Below are positions 8,848 to 17,527 of a stretch of 64,000 nt of DNA, piece after piece. Position numbers and translations under genes: made by a program. Below the pieces are notes generated by a model that worked only from the letters and a program-made list of their open reading frames with translations, made no database searches and was not told the DNA's origin. Source of the stretch: BD1-7 clade bacterium (lineage in GTDB: Bacteria; Pseudomonadota; Gammaproteobacteria; Pseudomonadales; DT-91); assembly GCA_902705865.1 (NCBI GenBank), contig CACSIO010000060.1, forward strand, positions 1-64,000, written 5' to 3'. Numbering within the stretch: position 1 is the stretch's first letter; every line of letters starts with the position of its first letter.

Positions 8848-9705
8848 TCAGATTTTATTCAGCGGTATTTTCAAGTAATGCGTGCCGTTATTCTCAGCCG
8901 GCGGGAGATTACCGGCACGCATGTTCAATTGTACTGACGGCAACAACAATGCCGGCGCATTCAGTGTTTTGTCTTTTGCTTGCCGGGCGTCAACAAACGC
9001 TTGCCGGCCAATGCCATCATGGATATGGATATTGTGTCGCTTTTGATCGCCAACTGTCGTTTCACACTGATAATGATCACGCTCCGCTGGCAGGTAGTCG
9101 TGACACATAAACAGGCGAGTATTCTCCGGTAACGACAATATTTTTTGGATCGATACAAACAACTGATCTGCATCGCCACCCGGAAAATCACAACGGGCAG
9201 TACCGTAATCCGGCATAAATAGAGTATCGCCAACAAATGCAGCATCGCCAATGATATAGGTCACACAAGCTGGCGTATGTCCGGGTGTATGCAGAACGCT
9301 CGCGCGGATACTGCCCACAGCGAAGGTTTCTGCGTCACTGAATAAATGACCAAATTGAGAACCATCCACCGCAAAGCCTTCTTCTGCGTTAAAAAGCGCA
9401 CCAAAGGTTGATTGAACAGCACCGATATTGTCACCAATTGCGATCTGCCCGCCGAGCGCCTCCTGAATATAAGGCGCAGCAGAAATATGATCGGCATGGA
9501 CGTGTGTTTCTAGAATCCAATCCACTGTGAAGCCAGCATTTTGAATGAATGTGATGATACGATCAGCATTGTCGTATGCCATACGACCGGATGCAGGAGA
9601 ATAATCAAGAACGGGATCAATAACTGCGCACTTCAACGTTGCCAAATCCGCGACAACATAACTGAATGTAAATGTACGCGGATCGAAAAAAGATTCTATC
9701 TGCAT
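8848..9705 (-). CDS. ETHE1-like metallo-beta-lactamase-fold hydrolase (probable persulfide dioxygenase)
   Basis: This is a 285-residue MBL-fold protein. The metal motif is ETHVHADHIS (about residues 66-75), followed by HTPGHTPACV, VGDTLFMPDYGTARCDFPGG and LFMCHDY. The combination of DYGTARCDFPGG with a distal histidine is typical of ETHE1/Blh persulfide dioxygenases, which oxidise glutathione persulfide to sulfite in sulfide detoxification. It is longer than typical ETHE1 (about 240 residues) because of a C-terminal extension. The TauE-like permease follows in the same operon. A glyoxalase-II-like activity is the alternative. Confidence 0.85.
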   Translation of the reverse strand: MQIESFFDPRTFTFSYVVADLATLKCAVIDPVLDYSPASGRMAYDNADRIITFIQNAGFTVDWILETHVHADHISAAPYIQEALGGQIAIGDNIGAVQSTFGALFNAEEGFAVDGSQFGHLFSDAETFAVGSIRASVLHTPGHTPACVTYIIGDAAFVGDTLFMPDYGTARCDFPGGDADQLFVSIQKILSLPENTRLFMCHDYLPAERDHYQCETTVGDQKRHNIHIHDGIGRQAFVDARQAKDKTLNAPALLLPSVQLNMRAGNLPPAENNGTHYLKIPLNKI

Positions 9706-9777
9706 CTCAACAACTCCTCATGCTGCATCAACAACAAACCGATTAGCCCAGATAAAAATAGGCATCAAACGCATTAC

Positions 9778-9826
9778 ATTAGATCAAACTAATTTAGGTT
9801 ATGCAAATGTAAACTGCTATGCAAAT
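9778..9826. promoter_or_regulatory. Operator-like repeats upstream of the persulfide/TauE operon
   Basis: ATTAG-N6-CTAAT is a perfect 5-bp inverted repeat at 9778-9793. TATGCAAAT occurs twice as a direct repeat at 9800-9808 and 9818-9826, 18 bases apart. The region lies 70-120 bases upstream of the hydrolase start. In related operons the sulfide-sensing ArsR-family repressor BigR/SqrR binds A/T-rich palindromes, but no such repressor gene lies nearby, so the binding protein is unknown. Confidence 0.35.
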
Positions 9827-9877
9827 TCAGAACATCCTAGTGCGGGCAGGTTCACCGATACTACGACGAACGCGTTG

Positions 9878-10372
9878 CTAGTGGTTCGGGTATTCCTGTG
9901 CAGCTTTTAAAAGCTGTGTGAATGCCTGGTTAAATTGGCTGATCGCTGAAGGGGCATCGAAAACCAGCACAATTTCGGTGTTCTTGCTCTGTGCTGAACG
10001 GCTCCAATTGAATGACCCGGCTACCGCCTCTTGGCTATCGACGATGAAAAATTTGGCGTGGAGTTTTCCTGCCGTCCAGAAAACAACTTTTGCGCCGGCT
10101 TTTTGTATCTCTCCGATATGACTCTTGCTCTTGTATGCCTCTTTTTCATCGGCAATTAACGTAACCTTTACGCCGCGTTCCAGTGCATTCAACACCGCTT
10201 TTCGCATGACATCACTGCTGAACTTATAAACCACAGCCCTCACGTCTTTTTTAGCCTGATTAATCGATTCAGCGGCCAGTGTAATCGGTGGTTTTTGCTC
10301 ACTTAAATAGACATCGACAGCAGCTGCAGGCCAGCTAAGCAGACACAACAATAAAAGCACAATTCGATCCAT
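9878..10372 (-). CDS. Secreted single-HKD phospholipase D-like protein (Nuc-type)
   Basis: This is a 164-residue protein with an N-terminal signal sequence (MDRIVLLLLCLLSWPAAA) and one HKD motif, HAKFFIVDSQEAVAGSFNWS (about residues 106-125). Single-HKD proteins of this size resemble the Salmonella Nuc endonuclease, which forms its active site as a homodimer and acts in the periplasm. The frame opens at 10402, but the ATG at 10372 with GGGGAG upstream places the signal peptide at the very N terminus. It is alone on its strand and divergent from the efflux genes. Phospholipase and nuclease activity cannot be separated by sequence. Confidence 0.8.
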   Translation of the reverse strand: MDRIVLLLLCLLSWPAAAVDVYLSEQKPPITLAAESINQAKKDVRAVVYKFSSDVMRKAVLNALERGVKVTLIADEKEAYKSKSHIGEIQKAGAKVVFWTAGKLHAKFFIVDSQEAVAGSFNWSRSAQSKNTEIVLVFDAPSAISQFNQAFTQLLKAAQEYPNH

Positions 10373-10502
10373 GATGACGCATCTCCCCTTTCCTTTGTCC
10401 AAATATAGCCTGATTCGGCCAGAGCATGTGGGTTGAGAGATCTTTAGCTAAACTGGAAAGCAGACGTCAGTTCCTTCAAAACCCAACAAGCAGGAAAGCC
10501 CC

Positions 10503-11486
10503 ATGGGATGGCTGGGTAAAATCAATAAATGGATTTGGATCACCAGCACAGTCGTTGCGTTGATTCTGCTGTATTACAGTTCAGGATATTTTATCGTCTA
10601 CAACAACGATGCTTACGTTCATGCAGATATTGTCCGAGTTTCGACTGGCGTACCGGGTATCATTGATAAGGTTCATGTCTCCGATAACCAATTTGTTGAG
10701 GCAGGCGATCCAATTCTAACGCTAGAGCAAGAGCCTTTTATCTATGCAGTTGCCCATGCCGCCTCTGCCCTTGATAAAGCACAAGCAGAGTATGCCCTAC
10801 TGGATACCCAAGCCGATGAAGCAGCAGCGCAAATCAATATCGCTGAAAGCCGCAACGCTCTCGCAAAACTGGAGTTTGAACGCTACAAAAACCTGCTGAA
10901 AGATGGCGTGATTGCCCAAAACGACTTTGATGAACGTCAGGAGCAATACGCGATCACCCAAGCCACGCTGGTGAAAGCCCACAAAGTCCTGACCAACATA
11001 GAGCAACAACGCCCGGTGTATGCTGCGGACATCAAGCTCTGGCAGAGCCAGTTAGCCGAAGCCGAATACGATTTAGCCCTGTCTCGAATCGTTGCGCGTA
11101 ATGATGGGTTCATCAATAACTTACGCGTTTACCCTGGCGACTACGCCAATACCGGCGATGCGCTTTTTGGGTTTGTGAATACTCGTACCGACTACATCAT
11201 CGCCAACATCAAAGAAAGCAACCTACCGCTGATTCACCCAGGCAAACATGTCTGGGTCTATCTCTCAAGCCAGCCATGGCGTCTTTGGCAGGGCAAGGTC
11301 GCCAGCGTGGGACGCGCAGTATCACGATCTGCCGTTCACTCAAATGCCGCCTTACCTTATGTTGAGCCCATTACCAGCTGGATTCGTTACGATTATCGAA
11401 TTCCTGTCCGTATCTACCTGTTAGATTACCCAGATGATCGTCCACTATATATTGGCTTGGATGCACGCGTCCTGGTTTTGCCATGA
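10503..11486 (+). CDS. HlyD/EmrA-family membrane fusion protein (AaeA-like)
   Basis: This is a 327-residue periplasmic adaptor with one N-terminal membrane helix (about residues 10-28). The biotinyl-lipoyl half (YVHADIVRVSTGVPGIIDKVHVSDNQFVEAGDPIL), a coiled-coil hairpin rich in Glu/Gln/Lys and the second lipoyl half with a beta-barrel follow in order. AGGAAAG precedes the ATG. It partners the FUSC permease that starts 78 bases downstream, the arrangement of aromatic-acid efflux systems such as AaeAB. No outer-membrane channel gene lies nearby, so the pair would use one encoded elsewhere. Confidence 0.88.
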   Translation: MGWLGKINKWIWITSTVVALILLYYSSGYFIVYNNDAYVHADIVRVSTGVPGIIDKVHVSDNQFVEAGDPILTLEQEPFIYAVAHAASALDKAQAEYALLDTQADEAAAQINIAESRNALAKLEFERYKNLLKDGVIAQNDFDERQEQYAITQATLVKAHKVLTNIEQQRPVYAADIKLWQSQLAEAEYDLALSRIVARNDGFINNLRVYPGDYANTGDALFGFVNTRTDYIIANIKESNLPLIHPGKHVWVYLSSQPWRLWQGKVASVGRAVSRSAVHSNAALPYVEPITSWIRYDYRIPVRIYLLDYPDDRPLYIGLDARVLVLP

Positions 11487-11572
11487 TGGCACTTTTTGTC
11501 CAATTCCGTGTAACGCGCCTATTAACTCGCCGGCAACTATCGCCAACCAATATGCGGCTTTCTAATGTATAG
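11483..11572 (+). CDS. Possible 29-codon coupling ORF between the HlyD and FUSC genes
   Basis: The ATG overlaps the hlyD-type stop (ATGA) and the frame ends at a TAG inside the first codons of the FUSC gene. It thus spans the whole 78-base gap with no untranslated sequence. The product, MMALFVQFRVTRL and so on, is basic and matches no family I know. It is too short for the AaeX/DUF1656 protein that often sits at this place. The FUSC ATG has no clear ribosome-binding site, so this frame may serve mainly to carry ribosomes to it. Confidence 0.3.
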   Translation: MMALFVQFRVTRLLTRRQLSPTNMRLSNV

Positions 11573-13808
11573 GTTTCTGCATCAACTTTGGTTAGATTCC
11601 CATCAAAGCTACGTCGACTTTGCTAACAATAAGGATCTTTGGCAATTAACGGCACGCGCCGCGATTTCCGTTATGATCGCCGGCTTTCTTGCTATGTGGT
11701 TGCAGACTGACCAACCCTACTGGGCAGGCATGACAGCCTTCATTACTACCGAAGCCACGGTAGGTAGCACACTCAACAAATGCCTTGAGCGTATCACCGG
11801 CACCTACATCGGCGCGGCAACTGGCTTGGTGATGATTGTTCTTTTTATCAGCCATCCCCCGATCTATTTATTATCGTTATTCTTAGTGGGTGCTATCGGT
11901 ATCTATGTCGCCGCCATTCGGCAAACACATTTGTATGCGTGGTTGCTGGGGTATCTGACCGCTTTCATGGTGATGCTGGGCAGCCTTGCGGACCCAACAC
12001 CTCACAATCTGATAGTCGTTGCGTTCTTCCGCAGCTTAGAAGTCACAATTGGCATTGTAACCAGCACGCTTGTTGGCCTGGTTTTATTCCCTAAGCGCGC
12101 GCAAACATTATTTAATCAGGTATTGAGCGATAGCTTATCCGATATTCTAGAGCTGCTGACGTTGTCTGAAACACTGTTTGAGAAGCACGATGATGACGCC
12201 TTAGCTGAATTTCAAACCGTCCGAGATCGATTAGTAAAGAACCGAAGTCGACTTGAGAAACTGGTTGATCATGCATCCCATGAAAGCCGATTTTCTCCGT
12301 CTAAACGACGCGCCAATCAAACACTGATCAATGCTAATGATCTGCTGGAAACACTAGTCGCAACCTTTCGACAAACGTTCAGCGTATCAACATCTGCGAA
12401 GTTTAGTGGCAGGGATGCCGAGGCCATCAAACAGTTGTGCCAGCTTTGGCGTCAGAGCGTGCAACGATATCAACTTCAACTTGAGCAACAGCAAACACTC
12501 TGTGCTGATCCGGAATTACAACACAACATCGATCTCGCCTATCAACGCATATTTAAAATCTGCCTCGAAAAAGCAGAGGGCAGCTCGGCTATACGTTGGT
12601 TGACGATCAGCAAAAACCTTCAGCTTATCTGTATACAAATACAACAATTCCCGGTCATTAAACCGGAAGGAAAACCCGCCCATCACCACTTAAACTATGC
12701 CGAAAAAATCAAACGGCTGTTTCGAAATTTGCAAGACGACAGCTATCTGATTGCCTATGCCGCAACGAGCGCAGTGGCTGTTCTTTTTACGCCTATGCTC
12801 TGGCTATACTTCAACTTGCCGGGCTATTCGCAAGTGGCCGTTTCTATCGGCGTTGTGGTGGGGCTACAGCCCGATGCGACGAGCTTTAAAGGGTTTCTTC
12901 GCTTCATCGGTTGTTTTGCTGGGGCGGCGCTTGCCGTATTGCTGTTGGGCTTCAACATTGATAATTTCGCGCTGCTACTGCTTAGTCAAGCCGCAGTGAC
13001 GGTGATTTGTTGCCCGCTTCACTTCGCGAACTCTAAGTCATCGTATGCAGCAGGCCAGGCGGTTTATGTGTTTATCGTCGGCACCATCAACTCTCTCTAT
13101 CCAACAGAATCCCTAGCACCCACCATCGAGCGTTTAGGCGGCATCCTCCTCGGCGCTCTGGCGATTGTTGCATTCCAATGGCTCTTCTGGCGCTATGAAC
13201 CACGCAAAGACCTACGCCATCGATTACTCCAGATCGTGCGCCATACGCAGCCGCTGTGCGAAGATGCTTTGGCCTCAGTTTATGCAGCGTCCAAAGATGA
13301 ACTTCCGTCCCCGCACAAAGCTATGGGGGCTCTGCGTCGGGCCGGAGGAAACCTAACCACGATGAACCCTGACGGGCTTAGCGATGAAGAACAACGTCTG
13401 AAACAAGCAATTTACGATGAAGGCCTTCTCTTCTACCACAACTACTATGGCTATATACTTCTTCAGCAAGAGCTTTTACACGAAACGGCGCAATCACAGG
13501 AAGACAAACTAGCAATCCAATCGTTTCAGCACATGGCTATGTTGCAAGAAGACTGCCGTTCAATACTGAACAATACGACACAAAGCTCATCAGCCAACAA
13601 CGATCTTACCTTGGGATTTATAAGGGACGTTAGACGATATTTGACGACAACAACATGGCAATTGACCCAGCAAAACAGGCTTCACCAATCGGTGATGCAA
13701 CACAATATGTTGACCCACTTATACCGCATGACACAATCCTACGAAGAGTTACGGGCACTGGGCTGCATTGACATCAAACGCCATGAGCCGTTATCCGCCG
13801 ATCTGTAA
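11565..13808 (+). CDS. FUSC-family efflux permease (AaeB-like)
   Basis: This is a 747-residue inner-membrane protein with two copies of the fusaric-acid-resistance/YccS-type module. The first membrane bundle spans about residues 25-175, a long cytoplasmic region about 180-390, the second bundle about 395-550, and a C-terminal cytoplasmic domain follows. AaeB is about 655 residues, so the soluble parts are somewhat enlarged here. With the HlyD-type adaptor it should export small aromatic or other weak acids, but the substrate is not evident. Translation may depend on coupling because no Shine-Dalgarno precedes the ATG. Confidence 0.87.
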   Translation: MYRFLHQLWLDSHQSYVDFANNKDLWQLTARAAISVMIAGFLAMWLQTDQPYWAGMTAFITTEATVGSTLNKCLERITGTYIGAATGLVMIVLFISHPPIYLLSLFLVGAIGIYVAAIRQTHLYAWLLGYLTAFMVMLGSLADPTPHNLIVVAFFRSLEVTIGIVTSTLVGLVLFPKRAQTLFNQVLSDSLSDILELLTLSETLFEKHDDDALAEFQTVRDRLVKNRSRLEKLVDHASHESRFSPSKRRANQTLINANDLLETLVATFRQTFSVSTSAKFSGRDAEAIKQLCQLWRQSVQRYQLQLEQQQTLCADPELQHNIDLAYQRIFKICLEKAEGSSAIRWLTISKNLQLICIQIQQFPVIKPEGKPAHHHLNYAEKIKRLFRNLQDDSYLIAYAATSAVAVLFTPMLWLYFNLPGYSQVAVSIGVVVGLQPDATSFKGFLRFIGCFAGAALAVLLLGFNIDNFALLLLSQAAVTVICCPLHFANSKSSYAAGQAVYVFIVGTINSLYPTESLAPTIERLGGILLGALAIVAFQWLFWRYEPRKDLRHRLLQIVRHTQPLCEDALASVYAASKDELPSPHKAMGALRRAGGNLTTMNPDGLSDEEQRLKQAIYDEGLLFYHNYYGYILLQQELLHETAQSQEDKLAIQSFQHMAMLQEDCRSILNNTTQSSSANNDLTLGFIRDVRRYLTTTTWQLTQQNRLHQSVMQHNMLTHLYRMTQSYEELRALGCIDIKRHEPLSADL

Positions 13809-13886
13809 ATCTATTTCACATTCGGTTTTTGTAGAGGGTTGAGGCATAATGACGCCCATTTCTATAATAAACAAAAAGCCGTTGTC

Positions 13887-14498
13887 ATGTCTGATTCCCA
13901 GAGCCTAGGTCTGAATGCACTCGTTGCAGAAGCACGTCAGCTAATCGATTTTTGTGTTGAAAACACAGCGCCAGAGAATGAACTCCTCGACGCGGCGCAA
14001 ACGCTAGCGGCATTGAATAAACAGCTATCGACCTTTCACGGAACACATACCGGGAAAGAACGTCCACACAAGAACTTCAATTTCGCGATTGCAAAGCAGA
14101 CACCACAAGATATCTTGCCCTACAGCCCGATCACAGGCGAGTTCAACCCGATTGCACCGCCAGTACAAGTCAACTTCGACGAAAACGAGCAAGTACTCTC
14201 AGGTACAGTGATTTGTGGCAGAGCCTATGAAGGCCCACCGCACTGCGTCCATGGCGCAGTAATTGCCGGCATCTATGACCAACTACTGGCCATGGCCAGC
14301 GCCTGCTGCGAAAAAGCAGGCCCAACGGCTTACCTAACAACAAACTTCAAGCGCCCAACACCGCTTTACACAGAAATCACCTTCAGTGCCTGGGTCGCCA
14401 AAGCCGAAGGACGAAAAATCACCATCAAAGGCCAGTGCGTTGCTGATGGCGAAATTCTTAGCGATGCAGAAGCGTTGTTTATTGCACACCAAGGCTGA
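13887..14498 (+). CDS. PaaI-type hotdog-fold thioesterase
   Basis: This is a 203-residue protein whose C-terminal half is a PaaI/YdiI-type hotdog domain (about residues 95-200). It includes PPHCVHGAVIAGIYDQLLA, the HG-containing helix typical of acyl-CoA thioesterases, followed by LTTNFKRPTPL. The N-terminal third is helical and of unknown role. I chose the ATG at 13887. The frame could begin at 13839, but that adds a basic stretch with no domain support. It is followed 13 bases later by a TonB-dependent receptor gene, so the two are probably co-transcribed. The substrate is unknown. Confidence 0.8.
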   Translation: MSDSQSLGLNALVAEARQLIDFCVENTAPENELLDAAQTLAALNKQLSTFHGTHTGKERPHKNFNFAIAKQTPQDILPYSPITGEFNPIAPPVQVNFDENEQVLSGTVICGRAYEGPPHCVHGAVIAGIYDQLLAMASACCEKAGPTAYLTTNFKRPTPLYTEITFSAWVAKAEGRKITIKGQCVADGEILSDAEALFIAHQG

Positions 14499-14511
14499 GA
14501 AAAGGGTCGAT

Positions 14512-16551
14512 ATGCGTTTTCTGACATCCTGCCTGCTGGCTACTCTCGCTTTCCCGTTTACTGCATTACATTCTGCAGAGCTCGAAACGACCCTCGTCAG
14601 CGCCAAACGTACAGAAGAAAAAACCAGCGGTGGTCGAAGCATCTCTGCCGTTGAAAATACTGCTGAAACGCAGGCCGTGCATATCAGCGAAGTTTTATCT
14701 CGTGTACCGGCAACTTGGATCAGCCGCGGCAATGGTCAGGAAAGCCTGATCAGCATCCGTTCACCGGTATTTACCGGGCCAGGGTCTTGTGCCGAATTTC
14801 TCGTTACTGAAGATAACCTACCGGTTCGCCCACCGGCGTTTTGTAACGTTAATCAGCTGTTTGATGTCAACTTTGAGCAGGCCGAACGTATTGAAGTACT
14901 GCGTGGCCCAGGCACAGTCGTACACGGTGCCGGCGCAGTTCATGGTGTTATTAACGTTATCTCCCCAGATTTTACTGAAGATCCTTTTGGTGCTGTGTCA
15001 TTAGATTACGGCACTAACGGATATGGAAAGGTCGCATTGGACTACCGTCAGCAAGACTGGATGATTCAAGGCAATGCCATTCACGATAGCGGCTATAAAC
15101 ACGACAGCGGTTTCGACCAACAGAAGGTGCGCTTTAAAGCCCAACAAGAAAGCGAGCTATGGCAATTTACACACAACATCAGCGCCACCAATCTTGAGCA
15201 AGAAACCGCAACCTATGTGGTCGGTAGCAACGCTTACAAAGACTCAGACCGTAAACGTGAGAATCCTAACCCAGAAGCCTATCGTAACGCCTGGAGCTTT
15301 CGTTATTCAGTAGATTTAGAACATCAGCCCAACGAAAACAGCAATCTACTTATTACGCCCTATATCCGCGCCAACGGCATGGATTTTATGTTGCATTTTT
15401 TGCCGGGCAACCCCGTCGAAGAAAGCCAACAAATTGGCGGAGGTCTGCAGTCTATCTTCATCCGCCCCTACCGCGATAACGTGCAACTCATCAGCGGCTT
15501 CGACTTGGACATCACTGCAGGCTCGACACGTCAGTACCAAAAATCTGCGGCGGGGCCTATCTTCCCGGCAGGCGAACACTATAACTATGACGCCACCGTA
15601 TATACAGCTGCATGGTTTGCCGAAGCAGAAATCAACTTAGACGACATCTGGCTACTGACCATTGGCGCTCGTCTCGCGAATTCATGGTACGACTACCACA
15701 ATAACTTGTCCGTCGGCTCGGCTTGCGACCCGAGTATTAGCAACTGCCGCTATTACCGCCCTGCCAGTGATATGTTGTCATTTTTCAACTGGCAACCCGA
15801 ATTCACGGCCCAATACCAATACGTGCAAAATCACTTTAGCTACCTAACCCTGGTACGTGGCTATCGCCCGCCACACACCGCAGAATTATTTCGTTTGGAG
15901 CAGGGGCAACAGATTGCCGGCATAAAATCGGTTATTGCTAACTCGGTTGAGTGGGGATTCAAAGGAACCGTAAATCCGATATTGAGTTACCATTTATCGC
16001 TCTACTATATGAAGAAAAATAACGTCATTGTTAAAACAGCTGATCGCCAGCAAGTAGACGGCCAGCGCACTCAACATCAAGGTGCGGAGTTGACGTTTAA
16101 TATCAATCTATCGGATATTTTTCTGATAGATGTAGGCATGGCTTACGCCGAGCATCGCTACGACAGCAATGTTCAAGTATTCAATAGCGGTACGGGAAAC
16201 ATCAAAGGCAACTGGATCGATACAGCGCCCAATTTTATCGGCAGTATGCAACTCACTTGGTTAGCTGACATCAATACCGAGCTACAACTCGATATCAATC
16301 ATCTCGGGCCTTACTATTTGGATGCCGAAAACAACTTCCGTTATTCAGGCCATACACTGTTCAATGTATTTTATCAGCAACAACTGCCGGGCAATTGGGC
16401 ATTGCGCCTCGGGCTAATCAATGCAACCAACGAAGACTATGCAGATCGCGCTGACATCACGGTGATCACGCCGGTAAACCCCGTCGCACAAGAACGCTAC
16501 TTTATTGGTGAGCCCAGAAACGTGAGGATTGGTATCAGCAAAACATTCTGA
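14512..16551 (+). CDS. TonB-dependent outer-membrane receptor
   Basis: This is a 679-residue receptor with a Sec signal peptide (MRFLTSCLLATLAFPFTALHSA), a possible TonB box ETTLVSA right after it, a plug domain (about residues 40-150, including ERIEVLRGPGTVVHGAGAVHGVINV) and a beta-barrel ending in a terminal Phe (ISKTF). Two plug cysteines may form a disulfide. AAAGGG precedes the ATG at 14512. The frame is open further upstream inside the thioesterase gene, but that part has no signal peptide. Iron-siderophore, copper or small-organic ligands are all possible. No transporter or iron-regulator genes lie nearby. Confidence 0.9.
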   Translation: MRFLTSCLLATLAFPFTALHSAELETTLVSAKRTEEKTSGGRSISAVENTAETQAVHISEVLSRVPATWISRGNGQESLISIRSPVFTGPGSCAEFLVTEDNLPVRPPAFCNVNQLFDVNFEQAERIEVLRGPGTVVHGAGAVHGVINVISPDFTEDPFGAVSLDYGTNGYGKVALDYRQQDWMIQGNAIHDSGYKHDSGFDQQKVRFKAQQESELWQFTHNISATNLEQETATYVVGSNAYKDSDRKRENPNPEAYRNAWSFRYSVDLEHQPNENSNLLITPYIRANGMDFMLHFLPGNPVEESQQIGGGLQSIFIRPYRDNVQLISGFDLDITAGSTRQYQKSAAGPIFPAGEHYNYDATVYTAAWFAEAEINLDDIWLLTIGARLANSWYDYHNNLSVGSACDPSISNCRYYRPASDMLSFFNWQPEFTAQYQYVQNHFSYLTLVRGYRPPHTAELFRLEQGQQIAGIKSVIANSVEWGFKGTVNPILSYHLSLYYMKKNNVIVKTADRQQVDGQRTQHQGAELTFNINLSDIFLIDVGMAYAEHRYDSNVQVFNSGTGNIKGNWIDTAPNFIGSMQLTWLADINTELQLDINHLGPYYLDAENNFRYSGHTLFNVFYQQQLPGNWALRLGLINATNEDYADRADITVITPVNPVAQERYFIGEPRNVRIGISKTF

Positions 16552-16576
16552 TACCCAACGTACTGATTTAACTGCC

Positions 16577-17419
16577 TCAAGCGACCTGAGCTTGTTCCTT
16601 GCGATGTTTTTTTATGACATCGTAAGCCGCTTGAATGGCTTGCGATTTCTGAGTCGCGACCTTGATGACATGATCAGGAACGCCCTGTGACATCAGTTTA
16701 TCCGGGTGATGCTGACTCATCAGCTTTCGATAGGCCTGCTTCACTTCACGATCCGATGCAGTACTTTTGACACCCAAGGCCTTAAAGGCATCTTCCAGCA
16801 TATCTCTCGAAGGCCGCGCCTGAGATCCATACTGATGATGGCCCTGATACTGTTGACCACCCTGATTACCAAAGCTCGCCTGCCCTTGCAGAATTTGCAA
16901 TAACTGATCAAATACCGGCGCTGGGATCCCTAAACCATGGGCAATGCCATGCAAAACCTGACGCTTTCCATGCTCTAGCTGGCCATCAACTAACGCCAAG
17001 CCAATCAGCATTTCCAGCAACACTTTTTTCAAATCTGGGCGAAACCGTGATGTTTGCGCAAAAGCACGGAGTAATTGTTGATAATCATAATCTTTCTCAG
17101 CACCGCGCTTGAACCAAGCAATCGCTTGCTCACGGCCGTCATCGTTTAAGCCAAATTGCGTAATAATCGACTCTGTTAATGCGATTTCACGTTCAGAGAT
17201 TCGGCCATCCGATTTGGCAACATCGCCCAATGCCGTAAACAATAATTCCATGAACAAGTCTTGCGCCGAACGACCTGAAGCACCAACGCGCCCTGCAGCC
17301 AAGCGAAGTGCGCCCTGTCGATCAATCAGGCTGCCGATCATAAAACCGATGAGTGCGCCAAAGAAGCCGAGTGTTGTTGCGCCGATAAGGGTACCGAGAA
17401 GACGTCCCCAGATAGTCAT
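16577..17419 (-). CDS. djlA: DjlA, membrane-anchored DnaJ-like co-chaperone
   Basis: This is a 280-residue protein with an N-terminal membrane anchor rich in glycine (about residues 5-30), a TerB-like helical domain (about 55-170) and a C-terminal J domain (about 210-275) holding the HPD motif (SQHHPDKLM). This domain order is that of DjlA, which stimulates DnaK at the cytoplasmic face of the inner membrane. A Gln/Gly/His-rich linker joins the two folded parts. It is convergent with the TonB receptor gene, with only 25 bases between the stops. Confidence 0.93.
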   Translation of the reverse strand: MTIWGRLLGTLIGATTLGFFGALIGFMIGSLIDRQGALRLAAGRVGASGRSAQDLFMELLFTALGDVAKSDGRISEREIALTESIITQFGLNDDGREQAIAWFKRGAEKDYDYQQLLRAFAQTSRFRPDLKKVLLEMLIGLALVDGQLEHGKRQVLHGIAHGLGIPAPVFDQLLQILQGQASFGNQGGQQYQGHHQYGSQARPSRDMLEDAFKALGVKSTASDREVKQAYRKLMSQHHPDKLMSQGVPDHVIKVATQKSQAIQAAYDVIKKHRKEQAQVA

Positions 17420-17527
17420 GCGTTTAAGGTGTCCTATTAAAAAATGGTATGGAGTCGAAGCAAATAACGTTTGCCCACATAATAAGAAAGCGAAAAGACG
17501 TTCAGGTTCCAGCTGAAAGAGTGAGAT

